Made by a program: the position numbers and the translations under genes
Shown: piece by piece, positions 51,182-62,650 of the stretch
Layout of the letters: every line of letters begins with the position of its first letter
Numbering within the stretch: the stretch's first letter is position 1
Assembly (NCBI RefSeq): GCF_001411555.2
Contig: NC_049911.1
Coordinates: 30,973,044-31,037,043 of the forward strand
Reading direction: 5' to 3'
From: Juglans regia
Taxonomy: Eukaryota > Streptophyta > Magnoliopsida > Fagales > Juglandaceae
Length of the DNA stretch: 64,000 nt
Notes under the pieces: generated by a model
The model's input: the letters and a program-made list of their open reading frames with translations, nothing else
Told to the model about the DNA's origin: nothing
The model's database searches: none

Positions 51182-51599
51182 AGCACAAATCCGTACTTGA
51201 TTTCATCGGTACAATTACTCAAATCTGGATTTTAAAGGTATCAGAACCCTAGCCAATTTACTAAAAATAATGTCTTTTGGATTACGAGGAAGGCAAACGA
51301 TGAAGGACAACCCAAGAAAACATTCTAAAGACACACCCACAAAGCATTTTACAATCAGAACATAAATAAGTGACGATGCATTAAAAAGGCAATATTTTAT
51401 GAAAAATTCATTCATATGGAGGCGTGCGTAACCCGGACTTATAGAATTACTCGTTCAAATCAGGGCTTTAAACACCACCTATATCAATGTAAGGAGTTGG
51501 CTGAGCACAGAGCAATTATAGTTAATTGCCTTGTGAATATCAAAGTCATCTCCAAATTAACTGTTCAACAAGAACACTACCAAAGTATTCAGAATGGCT

Positions 51600-51990
51600 A
51601 TTAATCTCTATACCTGAAAAGCCCAAGCAGCAATCTTGAACCTGTACTCGTTAGCTAATTACTTTAATTAAATTAAAAGTAAAGAAAAGGGGTGCTGCTC
51701 ATATTCTATGGGTGTAAACGTGTCTATCATGCCATGGCAATGGCATTCAGAACGAGGAATTTTTTATAATCATCGCAGCCAACCCCACTTACTTGCATAT
51801 GCGAAGTAAAATGGAAAAAAGAAAAAACAAAAGAGAAATTTATATGAACCCATGTATAATTCATAGAGCTTTTGCAGTAATCCAGGATTGGAAATTTGGA
51901 ATTGGTAGGGAGTAAAGAGGAAGAACCGGTTCTTCGATGCGCGGCGCCGAGCTTTGCTTGGATTTCTTCGTAGCTGAGAGATCTGGTTCA
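51600..51990 (-). other. Possible small spliced gene or non-coding transcript
   Basis: Lies directly downstream, on the minus strand, of a well-formed telo-box/site II/TATA promoter. One candidate exon, after an AG acceptor at about 51655, reads NEYRFKIAAWAFQV and stops, with normal codon use. A preceding donor CAA|GTAAGT at about 51792 matches its phase. The 5' part of such a protein would be a Phe-rich low-complexity stretch, which is doubtful. It may instead be a 5' UTR intron or a structured RNA host. I do not recognise the product. Confidence 0.25.
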
Positions 51991-52183
51991 TTTATATATA
52001 GGGAAAAAGAAAAGATGCCAGATTCCAAAACCCTAGCCGCACGCTCACCCGTTTCGAAGTTCTAACTGATATCAACCCGTATTGATAAGTCCTTTCAGTT
52101 AAATGAGGCCGAGGAGGCTTGAACTTTGTCGTACTGTTTTCGTATCCGGGCCTGTGCCACGTGGAGGGAGTTATCTCGGCCCA
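51991..52183 (-). promoter_or_regulatory. Site II + telo-box + TATA promoter, minus strand
   Basis: In minus-strand order: TGGGCC (52183-52178), a TAGGGTTT telo-box (52035-52028) and a TATA box tatatataaa (52000-51991). A G-box core CACGTG lies near 52158. This order is typical of promoters for ribosomal, mitochondrial-import and snoRNA genes in plants. The transcript should start near 51965. Confidence 0.55.
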
Positions 52184-52954
52184 TTTGATAAATTAAGAAA
52201 ACGCATCTAGACAGGCTTTATTTGCTTTGATGCTCATGCAGCACCTAGGACCCACGTTTCACGAACAATAATATATGAGAACTGTTATATATATAAAAAA
52301 TTACATCATAAGTTGATATGATTTATACATTTATTTTATAATAAAAATTATTTTATTATTTGACGTATTATATCAAATTACATAAATTTATATATTTATT
52401 TTTATATACGTAATCTCTTTATTTTTGAAACATTTTTCATAATATATATATATATATATATTATTTTCATTTGTGTCCTGCATGTGGCACGAGAAAATGC
52501 ATGGCTGCGTACAGCTAGCCCCTAATCAATTAACTGCCCTGGCAACTAATTTCCTACGTTTCTCATGACGTAAAATCCGTGAGAAGGTGGTTTTCTTTTT
52601 TTTCAATATTATTTAAATATTGTACTCTCTCCCCTATACTTTCATTCGTTTACAAGCCAAAACCTTAGTCATATATATATATAAATAAATATTGATAGAA
52701 GTCATTATTAGAAGCATCTATTTTGTACATATGATGTAATATTATCTAGACCACACATCTCTTCAAGTGAGTGTTGAGAACAATCAACTAGAAGCAGTCA
52801 CGCAGTAAATATAAAATGTGTACTGTTATAATAGTTTCTCTCTAGCATTACTATATATATATATAAATTAGCCGTTAAAAAGCATAAAGCAAATAGTAAG
52901 CATGCAGCTCAATTGATTAAGATCCTAATTCGTACATCCACACTTATGTACACA

Positions 52955-53430
52955 ATGCTGCATAGGAAGTTTTATTACCAGAGTGAGGTTTACACTGAAG
53001 TGAACGTACCCTTCTCATGGGAGGTCAAGCCTGGGGTCTGCAAGGACGTAGATCAAGCGTCTGGATCCGTTATGGGGGATTTTTCATTAGAATTTAGAGC
53101 TACGACCTCCTCCTTGCTTGTTAAGCTCAACCGGCATGGATGGTTTACGCTGCCCTAGCTCGCCGTGTCTGCGGTAGTTGCTGCAGCCTTCGAAAAGTAG
53201 TTTCAGAATGGGAGTTAGGAAAGATCGGGACGTCGACCCTTTTCTAGCAGCTTACAAGCGGTGCACAAAGAACTCTTCTATGCATAAGTCATCAGGTAAT
53301 GTTAATGAAAAAGATGTTGGGTTTATTAATTGGAAAGAGGAAGATCAAGCATTCTCTTTCGTGTAAGCATTCATGCACCACAAGGGAAGACAATCTGGTG
53401 AGAATCTCTCGGTTTCCTAAATCCATTATG
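52955..53430 (+). pseudogene. Broken paralogue of the 58-kb VPFSWE protein gene
   Basis: Shares with the gene at 57997-58458 the block NVPFSWEVKPGVCKDVDQAS (about 52999-53058). After a frame break come the blocks VDPFLAAYKRCTKNSS (from about 53233) and, in another frame, DNLVRISRFPKS (about 53390-53425). The middle proline-rich part is lost or shifted, with a stop after WFTLP at 53158. At the nucleotide level long runs are still identical (for example gtacccttctcatggga), so the duplication is not ancient. Confidence 0.75.
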
Positions 53431-54120
53431 AGATCACAGTGTGAATGAAATATATTCCGTTTGAAACGTCGACTGCAAGAAGGGCTAATTGGCATATATC
53501 TTGTTAATTATCTTATATATCCTGTACGTGGCCCTTAGTTGGATTGCTTTGAGATTGATTTTTTTTTTGGTTACTTTGATATATCCTGATGTGTATATAT
53601 GTTTCTAATGATTTCAGTGAAGAATAAACTTACATATACACGAAAACTATCATCTCAAGTTTTGTACCCAAAACGTAACAATAATATTATATATAGCAGC
53701 TCGGGAGTCGGGCGTTTTCCTTATGGGCCAATCCACTCGAAACTTCCTTATCTATAAAGATGATTAAATAATTAGTTGGACACGGTCAAAATTTAATTTG
53801 TTGGTTGTATAAATGCCATATCTTCTTTGCAATCGATATCCTAGATAGCTAGGCCTGCACCCCAGCTCCCACACGCGCACACCGCAAACAGTCAGCATGC
53901 ACGCAAGTGGAGTGATTGCGATATATAAACCTAATGTAGTAATTAAAAATAAATTCAGTAGTCTGCCAAAAAGCTAATTAACTCATGAGAAATGAGGTGT
54001 GCTAATATTGCCGAAATTAAAGGCAACTGTACGTAAAGATATATGGAACAGTACTACGGCTTCTATCTGTTTTATGCATCTAGTGGCCGGATATATATAT
54101 ATCTATATATATATATATAT

Positions 54121-54546
54121 TGTTGGGTTTGTGCTCCTTTTGGAGTCTCACACCGATGAGATTTGTAAAGGAAGCCAAGACCCATGGTCTATAAATAAGA
54201 GGGCCTAACCTGTTAGTTAAGTACACAAAATCATAAGCTTATTTAGTAACTTGTGACTCTAGTAAAATTTCTCTATTAGTCTTTTCTTGTAAAAAGGAAA
54301 GAGGTGAGAGTTAAAGTTTTGCTAGTGGGGAAGCTTTGTGGGTGTCATTTGGGGTGAGGAAAAAAATTGTGTGATTGTAATAATTTTTCACATAGTGTAT
54401 TTTCTTCTCTGGGTCTGGTGGTTTTTTCTCCTGTTTTGGGAGTTTCCACGTAAATTCTTGTGTTGTTATTATTTCTCTGTTTTTCTTCATATTTCACCAA
54501 ATGGTGAATCCTAGGAGGTGAATTTAGGAGATCCAAATTCCTAACA
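54121..54546 (+). repeat. 5' LTR
   Basis: Starts tgttgggtttgtg and ends ttcctaaca. TATA-like 'tataaataaga' at about 54190 marks the U3/R border. It contains about 34 bases near the start that the 3' LTR lacks. Confidence 0.88.
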
Positions 54547-54548
54547 AG

Positions 54549-54561
54549 TGGTATCAGAGCC
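54549..54561 (+). other. Primer-binding site (initiator Met tRNA type)
   Basis: tggtatcagagcc, two bases after the 5' LTR, is the common Copia-type site complementary to the 3' end of initiator methionine tRNA. Confidence 0.88.
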
Positions 54562-54774
54562 ACTAGGTTCTTTTTGGTGGGTGGAGCTTTGGTGTGGTAG
54601 TGTGGATACGTACAGTCTAAGGATGTTCTGTCTAGGATATTGGTATTTAAGTGGTCCAATGTGACCCTCCAATCTTTCCTGAGGACCTTGAAGTTCTGTC
54701 TAAGAAAGAATAATTTTTCCTGGAAACTTACTTAGTGAGTACCATTCATTTCTACGGTAAAATTCATCGAGACA

Positions 54775-55629
54775 ATGTCAGGAAGTAAGACTTCAAATTC
54801 TATCAGATATGAGGTGGAGAAATTTAATGGAAGAATCAATTTTGGCTTGTGGCAAATTCAAGTCAAGGATGTTTTGATTCAATCAGGATTACACAAGGCG
54901 TTGAAGGGCAGACCAACCCCTGAAGTCAGCAGTGATATTAGCGTGACTGATGAAACAAAGAGCAGATCTGTAATGAGCGATGAAGATTGGGAAGATCTGG
55001 ATTTGAGAGCAGCAAGTGCGATACGTCTGTGCTTGGCCAAGAATGTTCTTGCAAATATACATGGAATATCTACGGCAAATGAACTCTGGGAAAAGCTAGA
55101 AGAGTTGTATCAGACAAAGGGAGTCTCAAATCGAGTGTACCTGAAGGAGCAGTTTCATACACTGCATATGAGTGAAGGTACGACTATTTCAAATCATTTA
55201 AGTGTTCTCAATGACATTGTCTTTGAGCTAAAATTTATTGGAGTTAAAATTGATGATGAGGATCAAGCCTTGAGGCTCATCTGGTCTCTTCCATCTTCCT
55301 ATGAGCATACGAAGCCTATTTTAATACATGGGAATGAGAAAATAATTTTTTCAGAGGTTACCAGTAAACTATTTTCTGAAGAGAGAAGACTAGGTGGTGG
55401 AAGAAATGGTTCACCTGTAAATTTAGCATTGGTAGTAGCTGGTAATGGGAAGAAGAATAACTCCATGAAGATGAAAGTAGTCTGCTGGGAGTGTGGATAA
55501 TCTGGGCACGTCAAGAAAAATTGTCCAAGAGCAGGAGCATGTTCGGCAAGTGGCTCCAAGTCAGTAAATGGAGATACTGGTAATGAAACTAACGTTGTGT
55601 CCCTCTTCATGGAAGACGATGTCTGTTAA
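54775..55629 (+). pseudogene. Copia-type gag (UBN2 type) with a stop in the zinc knuckle
   Basis: The open part codes 241 aa: a gag polyprotein of the UBN2/retrotran_gag type, with LWQIQVKDVLIQSGL near the start, ELWEKLEELYQTKG near residue 105, and LKEQFHTLHMSEG. A CCHC zinc knuckle begins CWECG at 55485, is cut by TAA (55498-55500), and continues in the same frame as SGHVKKNCPR. The frame then runs on to a stop at 55627-55629 (..VSLFMEDDVC). Nothing of pol follows. Confidence 0.85.
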
Positions 55630-55982
55630 AGGAACATGTAAATCCTCATGGCATGCCGTTAATTCCCAAAGTTGCCATGATAGAGGATGTGTTAATGTTA
55701 GTGAGTCCACAAGTTTGCACACATGCATTGGTTTGACATTAATGCATGGTGCGGTGGAAATTTATGTCAATGGCTAATGAACTTTCAAGAAAGTCAAACG
55801 TGGAAGTTGCACCATAATTTTTTAGTAAGGTTATTTTTGACATGTGCTGAAATTGAAATGCTTGGAATTGGTTTATTCTGAGTGGGTATGCTTTTATGGT
55901 GGAGCATAATAGCAGAAGCTATGAAAATCTTCATTGCGGTGAAGCGTGGCTGTGGGACCAGCCAAAGTCGCAAGGTGGAGAT

Positions 55983-56370
55983 TGTTGGGTTTGTAAAGGG
56001 ATCCAAGGCCCATGGCCTATAAATAAGAGGGCCTAGCCTGTTAGTTAAGTACACCAAATCATAAGCTTATTTAGTAATTTGTAACTCTAGTAAAATTCCT
56101 CTATTAGCCTTTTCTTGTAAAAGGGAAAGATGTGAGAGTTAAAGTTTTGCTAGTGGGGAAGTTTTGTGGGTGTCATTTGGGGTGAGGAGAAAAATTGTGT
56201 GATTGTAATAATTTTTCATATAGTGTATTTTCTTCTCTGGGTCTGATGATTTTTTTTCCTGTTTTGAGAGTTTCCATGTAAATTCTTGTATTGTTATTAT
56301 TTCTCTGTTTTTCTTCATATTTTACCAAAGGATGGATCCTAGGAGGTGAATTTAGGAGATCCAAATTCCT

Positions 56371-56374
<4 letters not shown>
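55983..56374 (+). repeat. 3' LTR
   Basis: Starts tgttgggtttgtaaagggat and ends ttcctaaca. Colinear with the 5' LTR except for the ~34-base gap after 'tgttgggtttgt' and scattered substitutions. Confidence 0.88.
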
Positions 56375-56409
<35 letters not shown>

Positions 56410-56411
<2 letters not shown>

Positions 56412-57996
56412 CGCCAGTTCTCCAGCCTATCCTGAGCGTGGAAGTTGTCGATATCGGGTGGTTATTTTAATTTGGATCATGAGGATCTTTCCATAATTCC
56501 ATCGATCTGCATGGGTTTCAATTCGATCGGGAAAATTTTATTTTTCTCTTGGGTTTTCCCACGTGTCACAAAACCCATAAAACAGAAGCATGATGAAGCA
56601 CGCACGTCCGTCCCTGTATTTTTGTTTTGTTTTATAAGCTATTAAAACCTTTAACTAATGGTTATGTTGGTCGTTGAAAGAAGCATGAAGCACGCGTTAT
56701 ATCAGCCAGCCCTTTTGTACGATCCAGCTTTCAAATCATTTTCCTTCGAGACTATGTTGGGAAAATAATATAGCTAGCAGCTTCCTAGCTAGCTAGCTAG
56801 TTTATTCAAGGTGAGATATATAATTATTCACCCGTGAATATATATTCTGACAATTTTTGTTTCTAAGATAGATTCACGTACGTTCATTAATTTTTGCAAG
56901 CTTGTCCATGCATCCCATTAACCATATCGGGTCTATAAATCTCCAAATGAAGCTTCGAACATGTTAATTAATTAGGGGTATATTATACTACGTAAGTAGT
57001 ACGGAATTATACTATTAAAAACGTGTATAGGGAGGAGAAGAAAATTATGATATTGATCAAGATCATCAATCGAAATTCTATTCAACAATAGTACTGGATT
57101 GACCGAATACTTAAAAGACTATTATTAGATTAAGATGAGAAGATAACCTTCTAGAAAAGCAAGTGTGTATATATATATATATAAACTTAAAATTAAATGA
57201 GTTTTAATTTAATTTTTTTTTTATCGACTGTATAATATAGGATAAGCAAGCCCCAGTACTCTATATAGCTAGCTAATTACTATTGAATTCCAACAATTTC
57301 CGGCCGACAATTATTTTTCGAGTCAAACAATAGATCGCTAGAGTAAATGTAACATAATTAGTCCAATATTTAAATCGTTGTCAGTTAGAATAAAACATTT
57401 TTTTTTTATGCATTTTTAGTTTTTTTTTTCCCCAAGAAATAGTACTATTAATGCTTACGTGCTCTTCGACCCTTCTAGCTAGAATACCCAATTATCATAA
57501 AGAGCCGGGCGAATTTAATAGATCAAGTAGGTACATGTCCATTTCAATTTTCCAGCAGAATGCACCTCATCATGAACATGCATGGCCGACTCAGTCAGCA
57601 TCCCACACATCTTCTAGCTCGATTGCATCCCCCTTAGAACTTGGACCGTGACTAGTAATTTGTTACGTAGCCCGTGAACTTATTTCCCAACTCTTCTGCC
57701 TTCTACCACTCAACCATTCAAAATTTGTCAACTAGCTGATCTTAATCTTCTTGGCCAACATTTATATATGATGTAGACACCCAAGAACTCAGTCTTCTTT
57801 TCCCTACCTTCATTGTCCTTTCAGTTTAAAGTCTATATAATCCCTACCCCGGCCGCATACTTCACGACTTTATCTGCTAATTGTCTTTAAGGATATCGTG
57901 CCTACACAAATTTTGGAGTGCGTATATATATATATATACCAACTCATAATCGGCCTTGCATTTCCAGTACGGCCTGCACGGAAAAGGCGCTGCTAG
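56410..57996. other. Upstream region of the VPFSWE gene
   Basis: No other gene seen. 'tatataatccctaccccggccgc' near 57833 and a TA-rich run at 57922-57938 are candidate core promoter elements for the plus-strand gene at 57997. Open frames at 56445-56645 and 57451-57651 lack recognisable domains. Confidence 0.4.
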
Positions 57997-58458
57997 ATGA
58001 TGAATCACGCGAAGGCTCAGCCGCGAGCTGGGACTGTACCCTTCTCATGGGAAAGAAAGCCTGGGGTCTCCAAGGTTACAGACCAAGAGTGCCCCACGGA
58101 AGGGGACATGGCGCTTATAAAGCTACCACCCCCTCCTTGTCCAATATCAGAAGCTGCTGGGGTTTCGGCCCACGATTTTCAAATATTACCACTCCCCCCT
58201 TGTGCTTTTCAGCCTCCTTCAAGAAGTTCTTCCAAAAAGGGTCTTAAGCATGAGGATCCCTTTCTGGCAGCCTATAAGGAGTGCACCAAGAGTATCAATG
58301 GAAATGGTAAATCCCCAAAAAATGGTGTCAAGTTATACTCTGGGTTCGGGAAGATGATCAGCATGCCTGATTTCTCGTGCAGGCGCTCATGCAGTGTTAG
58401 GGATGGTAATTTAGTGAGGATCTCTCGGCTTCCATGTGAGAGAGAGAGGGAGAAGTGA
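57997..58458 (+). CDS. Small basic proline-rich protein with VPFSWE..PG motif (DUF688-like)
   Basis: Single exon, 153 aa. Near the N terminus it has TVPFSWERKPGVSKV, the 'VPF.WE..PG' signature of plant DUF688-type proteins. Proline stretches (LPPPPCP, LPLPPCAFQPP) follow, then DPFLAAYKECTKS and a C-terminal basic/cysteine stretch SCRRSCSVRDGNLVRISRLP. No signal peptide or membrane segment is evident. Function is unknown; assignment to DUF688 is by motif memory only. The start is the first of two adjacent ATGs. A broken paralogue lies 5 kb upstream in the same orientation, so they arose as a tandem pair. Confidence 0.75.
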   Translation: MMNHAKAQPRAGTVPFSWERKPGVSKVTDQECPTEGDMALIKLPPPPCPISEAAGVSAHDFQILPLPPCAFQPPSRSSSKKGLKHEDPFLAAYKECTKSINGNGKSPKNGVKLYSGFGKMISMPDFSCRRSCSVRDGNLVRISRLPCEREREK

Positions 58459-60276
58459 GGATGTCCCAAACTTCACGTTCTATTTCATGTTGACTTTGAA
58501 TATCCAACAGATCACCAAGTTTGCGTTTTGGGTGATTCAATTTTGGATAAGAATACACATACAATATTTTTACAATTTATTTTAAATCAATCTATATAAT
58601 TGTGCCACTTTATTAAAAACTAATTTCAATTTTACATGACTACTCTTCATTTTAAGTAAAATTATAAAATAGTTGTAAACTTGTTGTAGATTTATCATTT
58701 TCCGTCGTCTTTGTCTGCTGTAAATTTCTTTGTATTATGATACACGGTGGCGATGGACAATTTCGTGGTGAAAAACTTTCTAAAGTTTCTATTCTACAAT
58801 ATTTTACGAAGAAAAAAAAATAAAAGAAAAGAGTAACCACGGTTTTCTTTAAAACAACTATATTTTTATAAAATGACCTTACCTTTATAAGTTGTTTAAT
58901 AAAAATATTTATAATTTAAAATATGATTGTATAGAAGGTTGCAAAAAGAGATGTGTATAATTTTTCATACAGTTCTTTTACGTGCAACTACGGTGGGAAA
59001 CTGCTGTGTCATCGCCCATTTGATTTTATGGCACGTCAAACTATTTATTAAAAAAAAAAATTGAATAGGCTTTGGTTTTCCTTTACTTCGTCACACCTGT
59101 TTCTCCTTCTCTCTTTTTTCTTATTTTCTTCCACATCGCACCTTGTTTCTCATTTTCTCTTAAGCGTCTCTTATTTTCTTCCACAAATAAAAGTACAGTT
59201 TCATACAGTTGTAGGCTATGTGTGAAGCAGAGAAAAAGGCAAAAGGTAGAGAAAAGTTGCATCCAGTCCTCACGCCTCAAATTTTTTTTTTTTTTTTAAT
59301 TTTTTTCATTTTCTCTCCCACACTTTTTCAGAATCTAAACCAACATCCATTTGTCAGAAATCCATCGTGATCATCTTGATTGTGCCTCATCTTTCTCTGC
59401 ACGCTTCCAAGATTTCACCTTTGTGAACCTTCACTTCCATGTTCTTTATCAATCTCCTTTCAGGAGTTCGCATTTTTGTGAACTTTTTTTTTTTAGTTAT
59501 TTTGGATTTTTTTTTCTAGTTTTCTATCGGAGCTTGAAGTGAAAATCTGCAGTGACTTTGACATTTTTTGGAGGTAAGTAGAAGATCGGTTTATGGTTTA
59601 GGAGAATTTACGTTCTTTTTGGCTTGAGCTCCCTGTTTCCTTTCAGAGAATTCACCCAATGCAGACTTCAAAATAAAATTTGTAACTGGCAGTAGAATGA
59701 ACCTTCAATAAAGTAGGCCGTAGAAACTAAGGGAAGACGAAGGGCAGCGATTTGTGGTCTTCGACGGAATGCGCTTCGAGGAAGGATTGAGAATGCGCCT
59801 CGTGGAAAGATTGAGAGAGGGAGTTCTTGAGGAGGGGGACTGAGGAAGAGAGTAAATGCAAAGGAGGAGGGAATGAGGAAAGGGAAGGCCATAGAGTGAA
59901 ACGGTTCGTTTCAATGGCATTTTGCCACTTCAGCAGCCAGTTGCCCGACGTTTACGCTAGCCAGTTGCAACAATCATTTTTCTTTTTCATATATATAATT
60001 AGAGAAATCATATTTGCAGTCTTAAGGTGTGCAGATCTAGCGCACTTCCTTTTAAAAAATGGATAAATATGAGACTTGCAATAAAATTTTAATTTTTCAA
60101 TAGTAGACTCTATTCTTTTCAAGTGAGTGTTCAAAACTTGCACGATTGTATCTAGCATTATTCGTATAATTTTTTGTCACAAAGTTGTGATTTTTTTAAA
60201 GCATTTTTTCTAAATAATATATTTGAGATGGATTATAGTTATTTTTACTCCTTATGAATGCATTCAATGTAATATA
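58459..60276. other. Intergenic with a transcript-like block
   Basis: The first part should hold the 3' UTR of the upstream gene. At about 59070-59575 a pyrimidine-rich stretch ends in 'ttttggag|gtaagtag', a good splice donor, and could be an untranslated first exon on the plus strand with no gene found downstream before the transposons. 59690-59960 is GC-richer but has no recognisable domain on either strand. Confidence 0.35.
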
Positions 60277-61370
60277 TACCATAACAAAAATCACTTTTTG
60301 CAATGAAAAAATTGTTGCAACAAGTTCGTTTTTTGTTGTAAAAAAATATTTGCAATGATCACTTTTCGTTATCCTACTCTCGCAAATGCCGCCATAAGAA
60401 AAGTATGTCGAGACGGATGTTTTTTCGTTGGAAATAATCATTTTTTAAGCACGAAATTTTTTCATTGCAAATTGATTTGTCGTCGTTGCAAATAGGGTTC
60501 ACAATAATATGAACATTCGTTGCAAATAGGATTTTATTTTTGTTTATTTAGAACAAAATACCTATTTTGTTTCAAAATTTCTATGTTTTTTTGCAACAAA
60601 ATATACATTCGTTGCAAATGAGTATGTTTATTTGCAAAGACATGTACATTCATTACAAAAGAGTATGTTTATTTTTTATGAAAAAACTATTTGTAACAAA
60701 TATATCTCGCTACAAATAGTCTTACATATAAAAAAAATACAACATCACACGAAACATAACACAACTCTACTATACTGCTTAACATAACAAAATCATTCAT
60801 AATTAGGAACTTGCAAACAATGTAAATGTAAATTAAGTTCATCTCATCGTTATCAAACAAACAGATAATGATATGAAGGAGACAACAAATTGTTAAGCAA
60901 TTGGGAACGTTAAGTTGCTATGTTATGTCTTGTACATATGAGAGAATTAGAGGAATGGAGGAAACTGTCACTTGAAGTCACTTTCAAAATTGGGATCTCA
61001 TTGGTTCCCTTTGATACTTGGAATCCTCGTTGCAAATAGATATATATGAATACATAGGAAATCAAGTTTTCGTTGCAAATACATAGGAATACATAGGAAA
61101 ATTGAAACGAAATAAAGTTTTTGTTGTAAATTGAAAACTATTTATTTGCAACAAAATGCAGGTTTTTGTTGCAAATAAATTTGTTATTTGCAATGAAATA
61201 AAATTTCGGTTGCAAATTGAAAACTTGTTATTTGTAACTAATTGAAGAGAATCGTTGCAAATACTACACACTTGTTTTTTATTTGATATATGTATTACTA
61301 ATTGTAACGAGTTTTATTCATTGGAAATGGGTATTCTTATTTGCAACTAACTTTTTCGTTGTAATTGTTA

Positions 61371-61864
61371 AGACTGTTCATCCGAGCCGGATTTTTTTCC
61401 GGCCCGGTCCGTAACCCGGATAACCAGGTTCCGGTTACGGTTTTCGGCCCGGATCAAATCCGGGCCGAAACCCGCATTCTAATAACTGGATTCATCCGGT
61501 CCGGACCCGGGTATGAAACCCGGGTTCCATAAAACACCCGCTACCATCCCGGGTTTATATAAAATCGAAGAGATGGATGTTGTAACCCTAGTGAGCCTTC
61601 ATCTCTAACTCTCCCATAAGACTGTTCATCCGGGCCGGATTTTTTTCCGGCCCGGTCCGGAACACGGATAACCGGGTTCCGATTACGGTTTTCGGCCCGG
61701 ATCAAATCCGGGCCGAAGCCCGCATTCTAATAACCGGATTCATCCGGTCAGGACCCGGGTATGAAACCCGGGTTCTATAAAACACCCGGTACCATCCCGG
61801 GTTTATATAAAATCGAAGAGATGGATGTTGTAACCCTAGTGAGCCTTCATCTCTAACTCTCCCA
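61371..61864. repeat. Tandem duplication of the Pack-MULE left end
   Basis: 61371-61618 and 61619-61864 are near-identical, about 247 bp each, both starting agactgttcatccg and ending tctctaactctccca. Differences are scattered single bases. The start of transcription-like sequence 'gtaaccctagtgagccttcatc' is included in both. Confidence 0.92.
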
Positions 61865-62479
61865 GACTCCCCCGTCCATCTCTCTGTATCTCACATCCGT
61901 CTCCATGCCCTCTCCCCCCCCTCTCTCTCTCTCGTCGCTCATGCTAAAACTGTAGTCTTTGCCGAGCAAAGCTCCGTCTATCATTGAAGAGAGTGAATCG
62001 AAGGTCTCTTTCGATGATTCCGTCTTCTTCTTCCTGTTTCTTTCGGGGCTCAAAGGTCTTCTCTCTGTGCCGATCGAAGAAACCCTAGCCTTCCTCCCTC
62101 AGTACCGATCGAAGAAACCCCGTCATCCTCGTGACCTCATCTTCCTAACCGACTCGCCGTCATCCTCTTGACCCCAAGGTTTGTTCTCTGTGATTTGGGT
62201 AACATTTGTGTAGAAAACGAAGAACCAAGGCAATATTTCTCTGTAACATTTGTGTAGAAAATTAATATCGACCTAGAATGGAGGTCTTGGCTTGCTTTCT
62301 CAGCAACAATTTTTTTAGGGTTTTCTCGTTTTATCATTTTGTTGATTTATGGGTCTGTTCTTATGAAAATGTTTGAATGGAAAAATCTTTGATAGATCTG
62401 TGTTTTTTTTTTGTTAAATATGGGTATAAAGTATATGCTGCTAAACATGGTTGTAAACGTGGGTTTTTTTTTTTTTTTT

Positions 62480-62650
62480 TTGCTATCTGAACTCTTTGGT
62501 GATGCCTCAAAGTATGATGCTCTTGTTATCCCTGGAGGTCGAGCTCCTGCATATTTAGCTTTGGATGATTCGGTCATTGCCTTGGTGAAGGACTTCATGG
62601 AGACCAAGAAGCCAGTTGCATCCATGATCCATCTGCCATGGTCAGTAGAT
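62480..62650 (+). pseudogene. DJ-1/PfpI family exon captured by the Pack-MULE
   Basis: Reads ELFGDASKYDALVIPGGRAP, then AYLALDDSVIALVKDFMETK and KPVAS. This is the region around the glyoxalase/peptidase-like active site of plant DJ-1 homologues (DJ1D type). After VAS the frame goes MIHLPW, because of 7 extra bases (atgatcc) just before the codons for the Ile-Cys-His active-site 'elbow'. These codons are still present, but out of frame (atctgccat at 62630-62638). A splice donor g|gtcagt follows directly. An isolated exon without the rest of the fold; not functional as a DJ-1 protein. Confidence 0.85.

Larger units (their letters stand above)
54116..56379 (+). mobile_element. Gag-only Copia-type LTR retrotransposon
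   Basis: LTRs lie at 54121-54546 and 55983-56374, flanked by tatat on both sides (in a TA-rich target, so weak proof). The element is 2254 bp. A primer-binding site tggtatcagagcc (54549-54561) follows the 5' LTR. A single gag-like frame is at 54775-55500, and a purine tract aaggtggaga lies just before the 3' LTR. Protease, integrase, reverse transcriptase and RNase H are absent. It inserted between the two VPFSWE paralogues. The LTRs differ by a ~34-base gap and scattered changes, so the copy is of moderate age. Confidence 0.88.

Noticed and set aside
59690..59960. Two overlapping minus-strand frames (71 and 74 aa) in GC-richer sequence
   Set aside because: Ser/Pro/Leu-rich products without recognisable domain, two competing frames and no splice context. 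Left as transcript-like sequence only.
61371..61864. Repeat pair as a CRISPR-like or satellite array
   Set aside because: Only two units without spacers, starting with a transposon terminal repeat in a plant genome. Explained by duplication of the Pack-MULE end.
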